Source: Pelagimonas sp.
GTDB taxonomy: Bacteria > Pseudomonadota > Alphaproteobacteria > Rhodobacterales > Rhodobacteraceae
Direction: 5' to 3'
DNA: 42,765 nucleotides
Assembly: GCA_025210455.1 (NCBI GenBank)
Contig: JAOARQ010000014.1
Span: forward strand, 1-42,765
Shown here in pieces: positions 8,078 to 16,246 of the stretch (positions are counted from its first letter, which is position 1; each line of letters opens with the position of its first letter). The notes under the pieces were generated by a model. That model ran no database searches and was not told the origin of the DNA. It saw only the letters and a program-made list of their open reading frames with translations. A program made the position numbers and the translations under genes.

Positions 8078-8208
8078 GCCCTGCCTGTCTTAGACCGGTT
8101 TTCCGGGTCTCAATCCTGCTTTTGCTGCGCAGCTTAGCCCAGCAGAGCAAAGACTTGAAGTCAAAGCCGGTTTTCGGCACCTTTACGAAAAAATGAAACG
8201 AGCCGCCC

Positions 8209-9258
8209 ATGCGCATCTTATGCGTCACTTCAGTGAAAAACGAAGCGCCCTATCTGCTGGAATGGATCGCCCATCATCAGGCCTTGGGTGTGAGCGATTT
8301 TCTGGTCTATTCCAACGATTGCCATGACGGTACTCATGAGATGTTGCAGGCGCTGCACGATCACGGGGTGTTGTGTCATGTGTCGCAAGAGGTGGCACCG
8401 GGCATCAGCCCACAGTGGCAGGCTTTGAAGGCGGCCTGGAAACACCCCCTGCGCAAAGCCTGTGATTGGGCGCTGGTGATAGACTGCGACGAATTTGTTG
8501 CCTTGAAACAGGCGAGTACCCTGCCAGATATGATCGGCCGCCTGCCCGGTGATCTGGATGCGCTGGCGATGCCCTGGCGGTTTTTTGGCGCATCCGGGGC
8601 GATCTGGGCGCAAGATGGCCCAACCCTGCAACGTTTTACCCGCTCTGCCAGCGAACACTGTCTCTATCCGATTGCGGCGACATTCTTTAAAACGCTGTTC
8701 CGATTACAGGGGCCTTTTCAGCAGTTTGGGGTGCATCGCCCGAGACAGAAATCTGCCGATAAAGCGAGGCTGCCTGTCTGGTATGATGGGGCGGGGCGCG
8801 CGCTGCCCGATAGCTTTGCGGGGGCGCAGAACCGTTTGTCGCTGTTGGGCCAGCGGATCGGGCGTGACTTGATTGAGCTCAACCACTATTCCCTGCGTTC
8901 GGTGCAGGAATTTACCGTCAAACGCGGGCGCGGGCTGCCCAATCGCACGGAGAAGGCGCTGGATCTGTCGTATTGGGCAGAGCGCAATTTCAACACGGTG
9001 GAAAACACTGCCATCCTGCGACATTGGCCTGCAACGGCGGCGGCGCTGGCCTCTCTTACTGCGCTGCCCGGTATGGCTGAGATGCATCAAAGCGCGTTGA
9101 ACTGGCATCAGACGGCCTTTGAGGCGCAGATCAAAGATCCGCAGGAACAGCGCCTGTTTTCCCGCCTGTCTGTGGCCGGGGACAGCCGCGAACTGCCCCC
9201 CGACGCGGTGCGGCGGCTGATCCAAAGCTATCAGGCCGCCGATCAGGGCGCGTTATAG
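8209..9258 (+). CDS. Glycosyltransferase family 2 protein (single domain)
   Basis: A 349-residue protein matching the C-terminal half of the divergent neighbour: LCVTSVKNEAPYLLEWIAHH (residues 4-23) and FLVYSNDCHDGT near the start, ALVIDCDEF with the DxD metal site near residue 90, FGVHRPRQ, and LIELNHYSLRSVQEFTVKRGRG. The family transfers sugars from nucleotide donors; the acceptor is unknown. The 131-bp spacer shared with the divergent two-domain gene probably holds both promoters. The ATG at 8209 has no strong ribosome binding site. The 3' end overlaps the convergent serine hydrolase gene by 6 bp. The pair looks like an old duplication in which one copy doubled again internally. Confidence 0.88.
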   Translation: MRILCVTSVKNEAPYLLEWIAHHQALGVSDFLVYSNDCHDGTHEMLQALHDHGVLCHVSQEVAPGISPQWQALKAAWKHPLRKACDWALVIDCDEFVALKQASTLPDMIGRLPGDLDALAMPWRFFGASGAIWAQDGPTLQRFTRSASEHCLYPIAATFFKTLFRLQGPFQQFGVHRPRQKSADKARLPVWYDGAGRALPDSFAGAQNRLSLLGQRIGRDLIELNHYSLRSVQEFTVKRGRGLPNRTEKALDLSYWAERNFNTVENTAILRHWPATAAALASLTALPGMAEMHQSALNWHQTAFEAQIKDPQEQRLFSRLSVAGDSRELPPDAVRRLIQSYQAADQGAL

Positions 9259-10413
9259 CCGGGTCTCAGCAATGGCGCGAAACATGGCCACATGCTGATC
9301 AAACACGCCGGGTTCACGGAACTTGCGATCTGCCGAGTTGATGGCGATCACCGTGCCGGTGCGTTTGTGGATATAGATGTACTGCCCATAGACGCCACGC
9401 GCGAGGAACTCGCCCTCTTCGGCATCATTGGGCGCCCACCATTGATAGCCGTACAGTTCGCGGCCATCTGCTGTGTTCGCCGATGGTGTTGTGCTTTCCA
9501 GCACCCAATCCGCAGGCACGATCTGTTTGCCTTGAAAGGCACCGTCGTTGCGAAACAGCTCGCCCATGCGGGCATAATCGCGGGTGGTCAGATTAAGCCC
9601 CCCCAGCGCAAAGGCCACCTTATAGCCATCGGTCACGTAATAGGGCTGCCCATAGGTGCCCATCGGCCCCATGATATGTTCGCCCAGAAGCTCGGCCAGT
9701 GATTTGCCGGTCACGTTGCGCAGCACCATCCCCAGCACATGGGTGTCAATCGACACATATTTCCACTGCCGCCCCGGATCGGCAAAGCGCTTGTCCTGCC
9801 CGGCGGCAAAGCTGTCCATTGACCCACCCAGCGCCAGAATGCGACCCATCTTGTTGATGTCGCTCCAGAAATCCAGATAGTCTTCGTCAAACTCCACCCC
9901 CGAAGACATGCGTAGAACATTGCGCAGGGTCGCACCATCATAGGCGCTGCCGACTAAGGTAGGAACATATTTGGTGATCGGATCATCCAGACTGTCAATT
10001 TTGCCCTGTGCTTTGACGATACCAAACAGCGCCGACAGATAGGATTTCGCCACCGACCATGAAATGCGCTGATCTTCCTGAGCGGTGCCCATGTGATAGC
10101 TTTCATGCACCATGGCGCCGTCTTTCAGCACAACCACAGCCGTGACTGAACGCTCAGACAGCCAATCCGACCAGCGCGCGGGCAGGGGCAGATCGGCCCC
10201 TTTCGGTAGCGCCCGAACGGTGCCGGTGTCGCTGATGGGGGTGCTGACAAAAAGATCGCCCATATGGCTGAAGTTGTGAACGATCTTCTCTTCTGAAAAG
10301 AGCGTGTTCACCGCCCCCAGCCGCGTCAGTTCTTCTCGTTTCCAGATCCCGAGACCCACCGCAATGGCCCCCAGAATGATGATGCCGCGTAGGGCGATTT
10401 TCCCGAACCGCAT
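9253..10413 (-). CDS. Serine hydrolase of the beta-lactamase/class C family
   Basis: A 386-residue protein with an uncleaved-looking N-terminal membrane anchor (residues 6-24) placing the rest in the periplasm. The nucleophile motif SxxK is SVAK (120-123) within RISWSVAKSYLSALFG, and the family segments LRNVLRMSSGV and RQWKYVSIDTHVLGMVL follow. The second motif, usually YxN, reads YVS here, which is common among esterase or peptidase-like members rather than true beta-lactamases. GGLNLTTRDYARMGEL and YGYQWW complete the family pattern. An ATG at 10413 with GGGAGG five bases upstream fixes the start. Likely an esterase or D-amino-acid peptidase, not proven; substrate unknown. Confidence 0.85.
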   Translation of the reverse strand: MRFGKIALRGIIILGAIAVGLGIWKREELTRLGAVNTLFSEEKIVHNFSHMGDLFVSTPISDTGTVRALPKGADLPLPARWSDWLSERSVTAVVVLKDGAMVHESYHMGTAQEDQRISWSVAKSYLSALFGIVKAQGKIDSLDDPITKYVPTLVGSAYDGATLRNVLRMSSGVEFDEDYLDFWSDINKMGRILALGGSMDSFAAGQDKRFADPGRQWKYVSIDTHVLGMVLRNVTGKSLAELLGEHIMGPMGTYGQPYYVTDGYKVAFALGGLNLTTRDYARMGELFRNDGAFQGKQIVPADWVLESTTPSANTADGRELYGYQWWAPNDAEEGEFLARGVYGQYIYIHKRTGTVIAINSADRKFREPGVFDQHVAMFRAIAETRL

Positions 10414-10487
10414 GGATGCCTCCCTGTTTGGACCAGATGATCAAACGAATTCGTCGGCTCGTCCAGAAAGACGTTAGGGCAAAGACC

Positions 10488-11522
10488 CTAGGGCAAAGAG
10501 GTTGGCCCGGTCCAATCGACCCAGCGGCCATGAAAATCAATGCGCCCAAGGGGCAGGTGCAGATCGCCGGGCCATAGCCGCAGGGTCAGCGCTGCACCGC
10601 GTGTTTCGTTATCGGCTTCCATCTGCATCCAGGCCAGAGGCGCATCATGGGTTGCGCTTTGTCCGGCGGCTTCAATCATCGCTGTGCCTTCGGCCTGTTT
10701 GTCGGCGGGGAAATATTGCCAGGCGACAGTGGAATAGATCAGATGCACCTGCCCCGCCTGATGGGGCAGACGCCCGGACAGCCAGTCAATCGCATCGCTT
10801 TGATCCACCATTACATCGTTCAGCGCGATGGCTGCGCGGGTGCGTTGGATGCGGTCCAGCTGATCGGGCCAGAGATAGGCCAGAAGCCGCAGCTGGGCGT
10901 TTTCGGTGTGGGCATCCAGCGGGTTCAGATCCACGCCGCGCCGTTCTGCGATGGTTGCCGTCGCGGGGGCGGGGTAGGGGCCAGACCAGTCTGGCGCAAG
11001 CTGCACTTCAGAGGCCGGGCCAAACGCCTGATCCGCGATCTGCATGTGAAAGCGATCAAACATCAGGTTCAGCCCGGCGCTGGCCCCCAGTTCTGAAACG
11101 CGCAGAGGCATATCATAGCGGCTGCACAGCAGAGCGCTGGTGGCGATCATAGCTGCCGCTCGGCGCACCTCATTGGTTTGAGGCGGCAACGCTAGCCAGC
11201 CCGGCCAGAAATCATCATGTCCGCGCAGGGCAGATTCGACTGCGGACCAGAGCGCGTCATCATCAGCGGCGTTCGGGGGGTACACCTGCGCCAGCGCCAT
11301 ATCCTGCCCCGACAGGCACAGCGCATGTAGCCCGCCGCACAGACGCAGCGGTAAGGAATGCCCCTTGGGGCCGATGTCGCCTGTGTATTCTGACAGCAGC
11401 GCGGCAACCTTGGTGTCCTCGGGCCAGCGATCTGCCAGAAGATGCAGCAGACGATCCATGAAGGGGCTGCCGAGGGCGCGGCAATGCGGGGCCTGTTCCA
11501 GAAAAGCTTGGGTCAGTGTCAT
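10488..11522 (-). CDS. DUF2332 family protein
   Basis: A 344-residue protein that I recognise as the DUF2332 family of alphaproteobacteria and actinobacteria. Visible landmarks are CxALGSPFMDRLL near the N-terminus, a central ELGASAGLNLMFDRF segment resembling the SAM-binding loop of methyltransferases, DLNPLD, and VHLIYSTVAWQYFP near the C-terminus. The function of the family is not established; the GASAGLN segment is the reason a methyltransferase fold has been suspected. The start ATG overlaps the stop of pth (ATGA), so the gene is probably co-translated with peptidyl-tRNA hydrolase. Confidence 0.8.
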   Translation of the reverse strand: MTLTQAFLEQAPHCRALGSPFMDRLLHLLADRWPEDTKVAALLSEYTGDIGPKGHSLPLRLCGGLHALCLSGQDMALAQVYPPNAADDDALWSAVESALRGHDDFWPGWLALPPQTNEVRRAAAMIATSALLCSRYDMPLRVSELGASAGLNLMFDRFHMQIADQAFGPASEVQLAPDWSGPYPAPATATIAERRGVDLNPLDAHTENAQLRLLAYLWPDQLDRIQRTRAAIALNDVMVDQSDAIDWLSGRLPHQAGQVHLIYSTVAWQYFPADKQAEGTAMIEAAGQSATHDAPLAWMQMEADNETRGAALTLRLWPGDLHLPLGRIDFHGRWVDWTGPTSLP

Positions 11523-12202
11523 TTGAATTTATCCGCCAGTTTTTGCAAAGGGCTGCGATTGTCCGGGGCCTCGGGTTTTGCGGGCTCAGTGGGTTTTGTT
11601 GCGCTGTCCGCTTTCGCAGATTTGGACGATCGGGGCGGATTGGTGCGCAGGGCGACCGCGTTTTGAAACTTGGCGGCCTCTCCCTCTGCCAGCGCCGGGG
11701 CCCCGTCACAGATCCCGCGTAAAAGATCATCCAGCCAGACCTCATCCGCCTTGCCAAAATCATGCAGCACATAGGCCGAGACCAGATCTTTGCGGCCCGG
11801 ATGCCCAATGCCCAGACGGATGCGCTGGTAGGCTTCGGTGATGTGGCTGTGGATGGAGCGCAGACCATTGTGCCCCGCATGGCCGCCCCCCATCTTGACC
11901 CGGCATTTGCCCGGCGCCAGATCCAGTTCGTCATGGAAAACCGTCACATCCTGCGAGGTCAGCTTGTAAAAGCGCATGGCTTCGCCCACGGACTGACCGG
12001 AAAGGTTCATGAAGGTTTCCGGCTTGAGCAGCAGCACCTTTTCACGCCCCAGCCGTCCTTCCGCGATCTGCCCCTGAAATTTGGATTTCCACGGGCCAAA
12101 GCCGTGATCCTCGGCAATGCGATCCAGCGCCATAAAGCCGATATTGTGGCGATTGCCCTGATATTTCTTGCCCGGATTTCCGAGCCCCACAAAAATCTGC
12201 AT
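11519..12202 (-). CDS. pth: Peptidyl-tRNA hydrolase
   Basis: A 227-residue enzyme that frees tRNA from prematurely released peptidyl-tRNA in the cytoplasm. The family motifs are intact: FVGLGNPGKKYQGNRHNIGF with the catalytic His, PETFMNLSG with the key Asn, FHDELD with the catalytic Asp, and GGGHAGHNGLRSI. Bacterial Pth is normally about 190 residues; here a Pro/Ala/Lys/Ser-rich tail of about 40 residues (RTNPPRSSKSAKADSATK onward) is added, ending in SPLQKLADKFK. The tail looks disordered and is common in alphaproteobacterial orthologues. AGGAAAA precedes the ATG. It leads a two-gene unit with the DUF2332 gene. Confidence 0.95.
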   Translation of the reverse strand: MQIFVGLGNPGKKYQGNRHNIGFMALDRIAEDHGFGPWKSKFQGQIAEGRLGREKVLLLKPETFMNLSGQSVGEAMRFYKLTSQDVTVFHDELDLAPGKCRVKMGGGHAGHNGLRSIHSHITEAYQRIRLGIGHPGRKDLVSAYVLHDFGKADEVWLDDLLRGICDGAPALAEGEAAKFQNAVALRTNPPRSSKSAKADSATKPTEPAKPEAPDNRSPLQKLADKFK

Positions 12203-12267
12203 GGTTTTCCTGTCACTAAGTCAGGGGCCTTGTACGATATTGCAGGGCGCGGGGGCAATGTTGTCCT

Positions 12268-13491
12268 CTATTTCCCTAGGCTGACGACTGGCGCATCACG
12301 ATCAGTAAAGCGCAGGATTTCGATGTTGTGGAGGGTGTCGGTGCCGCTGTCAGGGCCTGTGACAGTCAGCCTGTCACCCTGCGATGTGATCTGTGCGTCC
12401 GCAAAGGCGAAGTCATATTGCACCACATCCACGCCATCCCGACCGTCAATCAGATTGTCCCCGGCATTGCCCAGCAGGATATTGTCATGCGCATTGCCCG
12501 CCAGCCCCGATGGGTGATCCCCCAGCAGGCGGGCCTTCACAAGGTATTGTGACTTATGCGTATAGGGGATCTCAGGATCGAACTGCATTTCAAACACACC
12601 CTGAAACCCCGGATCAATCCGCGCCATATAGGTCACCGTCGGGGACAGGAAATCAGTTACAAGGCTTGCCCCCTGTGGGTCCTTGGAAAGAACCTCGGCG
12701 CGAGTTTTTGCAGCATAGATGCCCCACATGCCGCCAGATGCCTCATGCCAGCCGCCCCAATACCCATAGTAACTGTCCAGCACGCTGGCGATATATTCCT
12801 GTTCCAGACTGCCTTCTGCTTCCAGTTCCTTGAGCCACTCCTGCGTTTCCGCCCGCTGCTGCGGATCCGGGTTGCTGGCCCAAAGACCATTTTCCAGCGC
12901 ATGGGTTGTCGCCTTGGTGATCTTTGCCTGATAGCTATGCTTTAGCGCACCGTCCGTGAATTTGGTGCCGATGCCATTGTCATGCACCAGATGAAAGATC
13001 TCTTCGAACCCGGCATCACGCTGGGAATAGTCATTGGTGATATAGGCCTGTGATCCCTCAACCGGGAACTCAAGCGCATAAAGCGGCTGCCCCTGCAGTG
13101 CCCACAGGCTGATCGGGCTGTCCCCATCCGCGCCGCCGGGCATGACCAGAACCGCACCATTATCGGCCATGGTATTGACCACCGCGGTTTTATCAGCGCC
13201 AAAAAGCGCGCCCGGCACATCTGTGAGGTAGAAATCCAGAATGTTATAGGCCCGCAGCAATTGCTCATCGCTCATGCCATCGGTGGCCACCAGAAGGATC
13301 TCGCCTCCGTTTGGGGTTTTGTAGGCAATGAACTTTTCATAGTTGCGCCGAAAGACGCGGCGCAGGTCGCCTAGATCGCGCTGGATCAGCTCTGGTCCGG
13401 GATAGCGGGTGTAATTAGGGTTGCCTTCAGCGCGCGCATAGGGGGCAGCGCAGCACATGAGCAATGAGGCAGTGCAGATCTGTCTGAACAA
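12268..13491 (-). CDS. Exported RTX-like calcium-binding protein
   Basis: A 407-residue protein with an N-terminal Sec-type signal peptide (MFRQICTASLLMCCAAPYARA, cleavage expected before EGN). The main domain has no function I recognise; it holds a histidine-rich segment (EEIFHLVHDNG) that could bind metal. From about residue 332 the protein has hemolysin-type nonapeptide repeats, GNAHDNILLG, NAGDNLIDG and RDGVDVVQY, which form a calcium-binding beta roll, and it ends in the usual DTLHNIEILRFTD segment. RTX repeats normally go with type I secretion, so their combination with a Sec signal peptide is unusual. The start is a TTG at 13491 with AAGGAAG five bases upstream; the next ATG would cut the signal peptide. 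Two GTCCGGAC palindromes lie 72-108 bp upstream. Confidence 0.8.
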   Translation of the reverse strand: MFRQICTASLLMCCAAPYARAEGNPNYTRYPGPELIQRDLGDLRRVFRRNYEKFIAYKTPNGGEILLVATDGMSDEQLLRAYNILDFYLTDVPGALFGADKTAVVNTMADNGAVLVMPGGADGDSPISLWALQGQPLYALEFPVEGSQAYITNDYSQRDAGFEEIFHLVHDNGIGTKFTDGALKHSYQAKITKATTHALENGLWASNPDPQQRAETQEWLKELEAEGSLEQEYIASVLDSYYGYWGGWHEASGGMWGIYAAKTRAEVLSKDPQGASLVTDFLSPTVTYMARIDPGFQGVFEMQFDPEIPYTHKSQYLVKARLLGDHPSGLAGNAHDNILLGNAGDNLIDGRDGVDVVQYDFAFADAQITSQGDRLTVTGPDSGTDTLHNIEILRFTDRDAPVVSLGK

Positions 13492-13562
13492 AGCGGTCTT
13501 CCTTGAGTGGCTTTCGGGTCAGAGATAGCCGCAGCCAGCAGACAGCCAAGACCTGCGGCCTT

Positions 13563-13599
13563 GTCCGGACGAAATGCGGCGGAATTCCACTGTCCGGAC
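13563..13599. promoter_or_regulatory. Paired GTCCGGAC palindromes upstream of the RTX-like gene
   Basis: The 8-bp palindrome GTCCGGAC occurs at 13563-13570 and 13592-13599, 29 bp start to start. Each is extended by T on its outer side, and the second is the longer palindrome TGTCCGGACA. The pair is 72 bp upstream of the TTG start of the RTX-like gene and downstream of the rplY stop, so it is placed as a promoter element of the former. The only other exact copies I found in the window form a second pair at 38768-38796 before another secreted-protein gene. Confidence 0.6.
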
Positions 13600-13611
13600 A
13601 ATGGAAACCGG

Positions 13612-13649
13612 CCAAGAAAAAGCCCCGCGCAGCAACTGCACGGGGCTTT
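13612..13649 (-). terminator. Rho-independent terminator of rplY
   Basis: Read on the minus strand, AGCCCCGTGCAG, a TTG loop and CTGCGCGGGGCT pair into a 12-bp stem with one G-U wobble, followed by TTTTTCTT. It lies just after the rplY stop codon. Confidence 0.85.
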
Positions 13650-13672
13650 CCGATAGATTTGGGGGGGGAAGA

Positions 13673-14296
13673 TTACTCTTCGCCGCCTGCTTCTTCTTCT
13701 GCTTCGTCGTCAGCAGAGGCTGCCAGACCCGACGGAGCCGAGATGTTCGCAATCACGAAATCACGGTCGATAGTCGGCTTGGTGCCTTCCGGCAGAGTCA
13801 CGTCCGAGATGTGAACGATGTCGCCGATGTTCAGGCCAGCCAGATCAACGGTGATCTTCTCAGGGATGTCACCGGCGGTCACAACCAGTTCCACTTCCGG
13901 GCGTACAACGGTCAGAACGCCGCCTTTTTTGATGCCAGGCGCGGTTTCTTCGTTGATGAACTCAACCGGAATGAACAGCGCCACTTTCGAGGTGCGGCGC
14001 AGGCGCATGAAGTCAACGTGAGTCGGCAGGTCTTTGACCACATCACGCTGCACGTCACGGCAGATCACACGCACGTCTTCGTGCCCTTCAACCTGCAGGT
14101 TGAACAGGGTCGACTTGAAACGGCCGTCTTTCAGCTTTTTGAACAGCTTGTTGAACGGGATGTTGATCGGCAGAGGCTCTTTGTCGCCGCCAAACACAAT
14201 GCCCGGAACCATGCCGTCACGGCGTGCTTGACGAGCGGCGCCCTTGCCTGTCCCCGTACGTTCCAGAGCTACGAGATCAGGAATCTCACCAGCCAT
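13673..14296 (-). CDS. rplY: Ribosomal protein L25 (general stress protein Ctc type)
   Basis: A 207-residue long-form L25, a 5S rRNA-binding protein of the large ribosomal subunit. The N-terminal L25 domain (residues 1 to about 95) has [17 protein letters not shown] and THVDFMRL, followed by the C-terminal TL5/CTC domain with [24 protein letters not shown] and [14 protein letters not shown] segments. A short acidic tail ([13 protein letters not shown]) closes the protein. GGAGAA precedes the ATG at 14296. It has its own terminator downstream and is separated by 171 bp from the divergent MFS transporter gene. Confidence 0.95.
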   Translation of the reverse strand: MAGEIPDLVALERTGTGKGAARQARRDGMVPGIVFGGDKEPLPINIPFNKLFKKLKDGRFKSTLFNLQVEGHEDVRVICRDVQRDVVKDLPTHVDFMRLRRTSKVALFIPVEFINEETAPGIKKGGVLTVVRPEVELVVTAGDIPEKITVDLAGLNIGDIVHISDVTLPEGTKPTIDRDFVIANISAPSGLAASADDEAEEEAGGEE

Positions 14297-14467
14297 AATA
14301 ATTCTCCAATGTTAGGGCAGGGTGCCTCCAAGGCTGTCACCCCGCGTGAAGCTGTGCGCGTAAACCGGAATGGATCATTTGGCAAGGGGATTCGGCGCTT
14401 TGGGTGCTGGACCGGCCCATTTGAATGTGTCACAGGCACAGTTAATCCTAACAAAGTGTGACGCCCC

Positions 14468-15613
14468 ATGAAACAAGACATCTGGATCAGCAAAGGGCCT
14501 TTGGCCGCCTTTATGATTGTTGGCCTCTATTGGGGTGTGTTTGGTGCGCTGGTGCCCGATGTCAAAGCTATGGCCGATCTGTCTGACGGGGCGTTTGGCA
14601 CCGCGATGCTGATTTCCACCTGTGGCGCGCTGGTGTCGATGTATCTGGCGCCCAAAGTGTCGCGTGGGCTGGGGCGCTGGGCGCTGACCATGATGAGCCT
14701 CGCGCTGATTGCCGCCTTTCTTCTGCCGGGTCTGACGTCGGTCTGGATCTGGTTTGCACTGGCCATGGCACTGGCCGCGATGGCGTCAGGCCTGCTGGAT
14801 GTGACGATGAACGCGCAGCTTTCCGTGCTGGAAAGCAGCTCTGGCCGATCTCTGATGAATCTGAACCATGGCATGTTTTCCGTTGCCTATGCTTTGGCGG
14901 CGATTGGCACCGGCTTTGCCCGCGAAGCCGGATTGTCCCCGTTTCAGGTCTTTTGCGGGGCAGGCGTGGTGGCGCTGGCGCTGCTGATTGTGGTGCATGC
15001 CAACCCGGTTGCCCCATCGGACACCCCGGAAGAGGGGGCGGCGCAAGCCACATCTCTGCCTTGGACATTGGTGTTGCCGGCGGGGCTGGCCTTGCTGATT
15101 GCTTTTTTATCTGAACAGGGCACCGAAGGCTGGTCGGCGTTGCATCTGGAGCGCGGTCTGGGCGCAGGTGAGGCGCAGGGATCGCTGGGGCCCGCGATCC
15201 TGGGGATCACCATGGCGATAGGGCGTCTGTCCGGTCAGGTGGTGATCCAGCGCTTTGACGAGGTGCGGCTGCTGCGCGCAGCGGCCTGTGTTTCTGCGCT
15301 GGGGGCACTGATAGCCGCCTGGGCCCCCAGCATTGGGATTGCCTATCTTGGCTTTGCTCTACTGGGGCTGGGTGTATCGGTGATCGTGCCGATTGGGCTG
15401 GGGATTGTCGGGCGTTCGGTGCGCGATGATCAAAAGGCGCTGGCGATCAGCCGGGTGACGATGGTGGGCTATACCGGCTTTTTCATTGGCCCGCCGATGA
15501 TGGGGTTTCTGGCGGAACTGATGGGGCTTCCGATGTCCTTTACGGCGGTGGCGCTGCTGCTGATTATGGTGCCTTTGGTCTTGCTACCGATGATGGCGAA
15601 ACGGATGGTATGA
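14468..15613 (+). CDS. MFS transporter
   Basis: A 381-residue major facilitator superfamily protein with about twelve hydrophobic segments and a charged central loop (NPVAPSDTPEEGAAQ, near residue 185). It resembles the YbjJ/FucP-like group: GLYWGVFGALVPDVKAMADLSDGAFG near the N-terminus, a GLLDVTMNAQ segment in helix 4-5 and NHGMFSVAYA after it. The substrate cannot be told. The stop codon overlaps the start of the downstream acetyltransferase gene, so the two are probably co-expressed. rplY is divergent. Confidence 0.85.
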   Translation: MKQDIWISKGPLAAFMIVGLYWGVFGALVPDVKAMADLSDGAFGTAMLISTCGALVSMYLAPKVSRGLGRWALTMMSLALIAAFLLPGLTSVWIWFALAMALAAMASGLLDVTMNAQLSVLESSSGRSLMNLNHGMFSVAYALAAIGTGFAREAGLSPFQVFCGAGVVALALLIVVHANPVAPSDTPEEGAAQATSLPWTLVLPAGLALLIAFLSEQGTEGWSALHLERGLGAGEAQGSLGPAILGITMAIGRLSGQVVIQRFDEVRLLRAAACVSALGALIAAWAPSIGIAYLGFALLGLGVSVIVPIGLGIVGRSVRDDQKALAISRVTMVGYTGFFIGPPMMGFLAELMGLPMSFTAVALLLIMVPLVLLPMMAKRMV

Positions 15614-16056
15614 TGGAACAGGCCTTTCAACTGCGTCATGCGCTGGACACCGAAGGCCCGGCACTGGCGGATCTGCGTGTCGCCGCCATGCGCCCCAGTC
15701 TTGAAGCGGTTGGCCGCTTTGATCCAACTCGCGCCCGCGCGCGCTTTTTGTCTGGGTTTACGCCACAGAACACCCATGTGATCGCGCACGGAGACGAGCT
15801 GATGGGCTTCTTTGTGCTGCGTGAGACTGAAACTGATATCTGGCTTGATCATCTCTATGTTTCGCCCAAGACGCAGGGGGCGGGGGTTGGGCGGTTTGTC
15901 ATGGATTACGTCCAGAAACAGGCCCGAGGCGCGGGCAAACCTGTGCGCCTGATGGCGCTGATTGGCAGCGCGGCGAATGGGTTTTACCAATCTCACGGCT
16001 TTGAAGAAACCCACCGCGAAGAATTCGATATCTTCTATATCTGGGTGCCAAAGTAA
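15610..16056 (+). CDS. GNAT family N-acetyltransferase
   Basis: A 148-residue GNAT-fold acetyltransferase. The acetyl-CoA loop is seen in LDHLYVSPKTQGAGVGRFVMDYV (residues about 79-100, with the QxxGxG-type QGAGVG), and the C-terminal FYQSHGFEETHREEF segment is typical. The gene starts with two adjacent ATG codons; the first overlaps the MFS stop as ATGA. The substrate is unknown; the coupling to a transporter suggests a role in modifying or detoxifying a small molecule, which is inference only. Confidence 0.85.
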   Translation: MMEQAFQLRHALDTEGPALADLRVAAMRPSLEAVGRFDPTRARARFLSGFTPQNTHVIAHGDELMGFFVLRETETDIWLDHLYVSPKTQGAGVGRFVMDYVQKQARGAGKPVRLMALIGSAANGFYQSHGFEETHREEFDIFYIWVPK

Positions 16057-16058
16057 AA

Positions 16059-16076
16059 GCGGGCCCGCAGGCCCGC
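16059..16076 (+). terminator. Hairpin after the GNAT gene
   Basis: A perfect 7-bp stem GCGGGCC/GGCCCGC with a CGCA loop directly after the stop codon. It is not followed by a T run, so it may stabilise the 3' end rather than act as a full terminator. Confidence 0.5.
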
Positions 16077-16112
16077 CTCAAATAATCACGAGAGTAACAT
16101 TCAGATTTTCAA

Positions 16113-16198
16113 CCATTAAGTCGGCAACGCCGACCAGCCCCCGACCGCCCCCATGGGCGGGGGCTTTGCCCCCACCCGCGGCCAGGAACTGGTCTAAG
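16113..16198. repeat. 86-bp structured intergenic repeat, copy 1
   Basis: This 86-bp element is 78/86 identical by hand count to the one at 25881-25966, without gaps. It begins with a small perfect hairpin, GTCGGC-AAC-GCCGAC, followed by a GC-rich complex with nested inverted segments (ACCAG...CTGGT outside, GGGCGGGGGC facing GCCCCCACCC inside). It lies between the convergent ends of the acetyltransferase and lldD genes. It has no coding potential and no match to a family I can name. Confidence 0.85.
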
Positions 16199-16246
16199 TG
16201 AGTGAAGGTAAGCGGTTCAGGTTGAATGCACGGTGCTTGAAACGTC

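Noticed and set aside
8094-8180. Repeated CCGGTTTTC segments between the two divergent glycosyltransferase genes
   Set aside because: The two 9-bp matches are short, unevenly placed and one is partly in a chance hairpin; not enough to call an operator.
13574-14461. 295-residue open frame on the plus strand across rplY
   Set aside because: It is antisense to ribosomal protein L25 and crosses its terminator and promoter.
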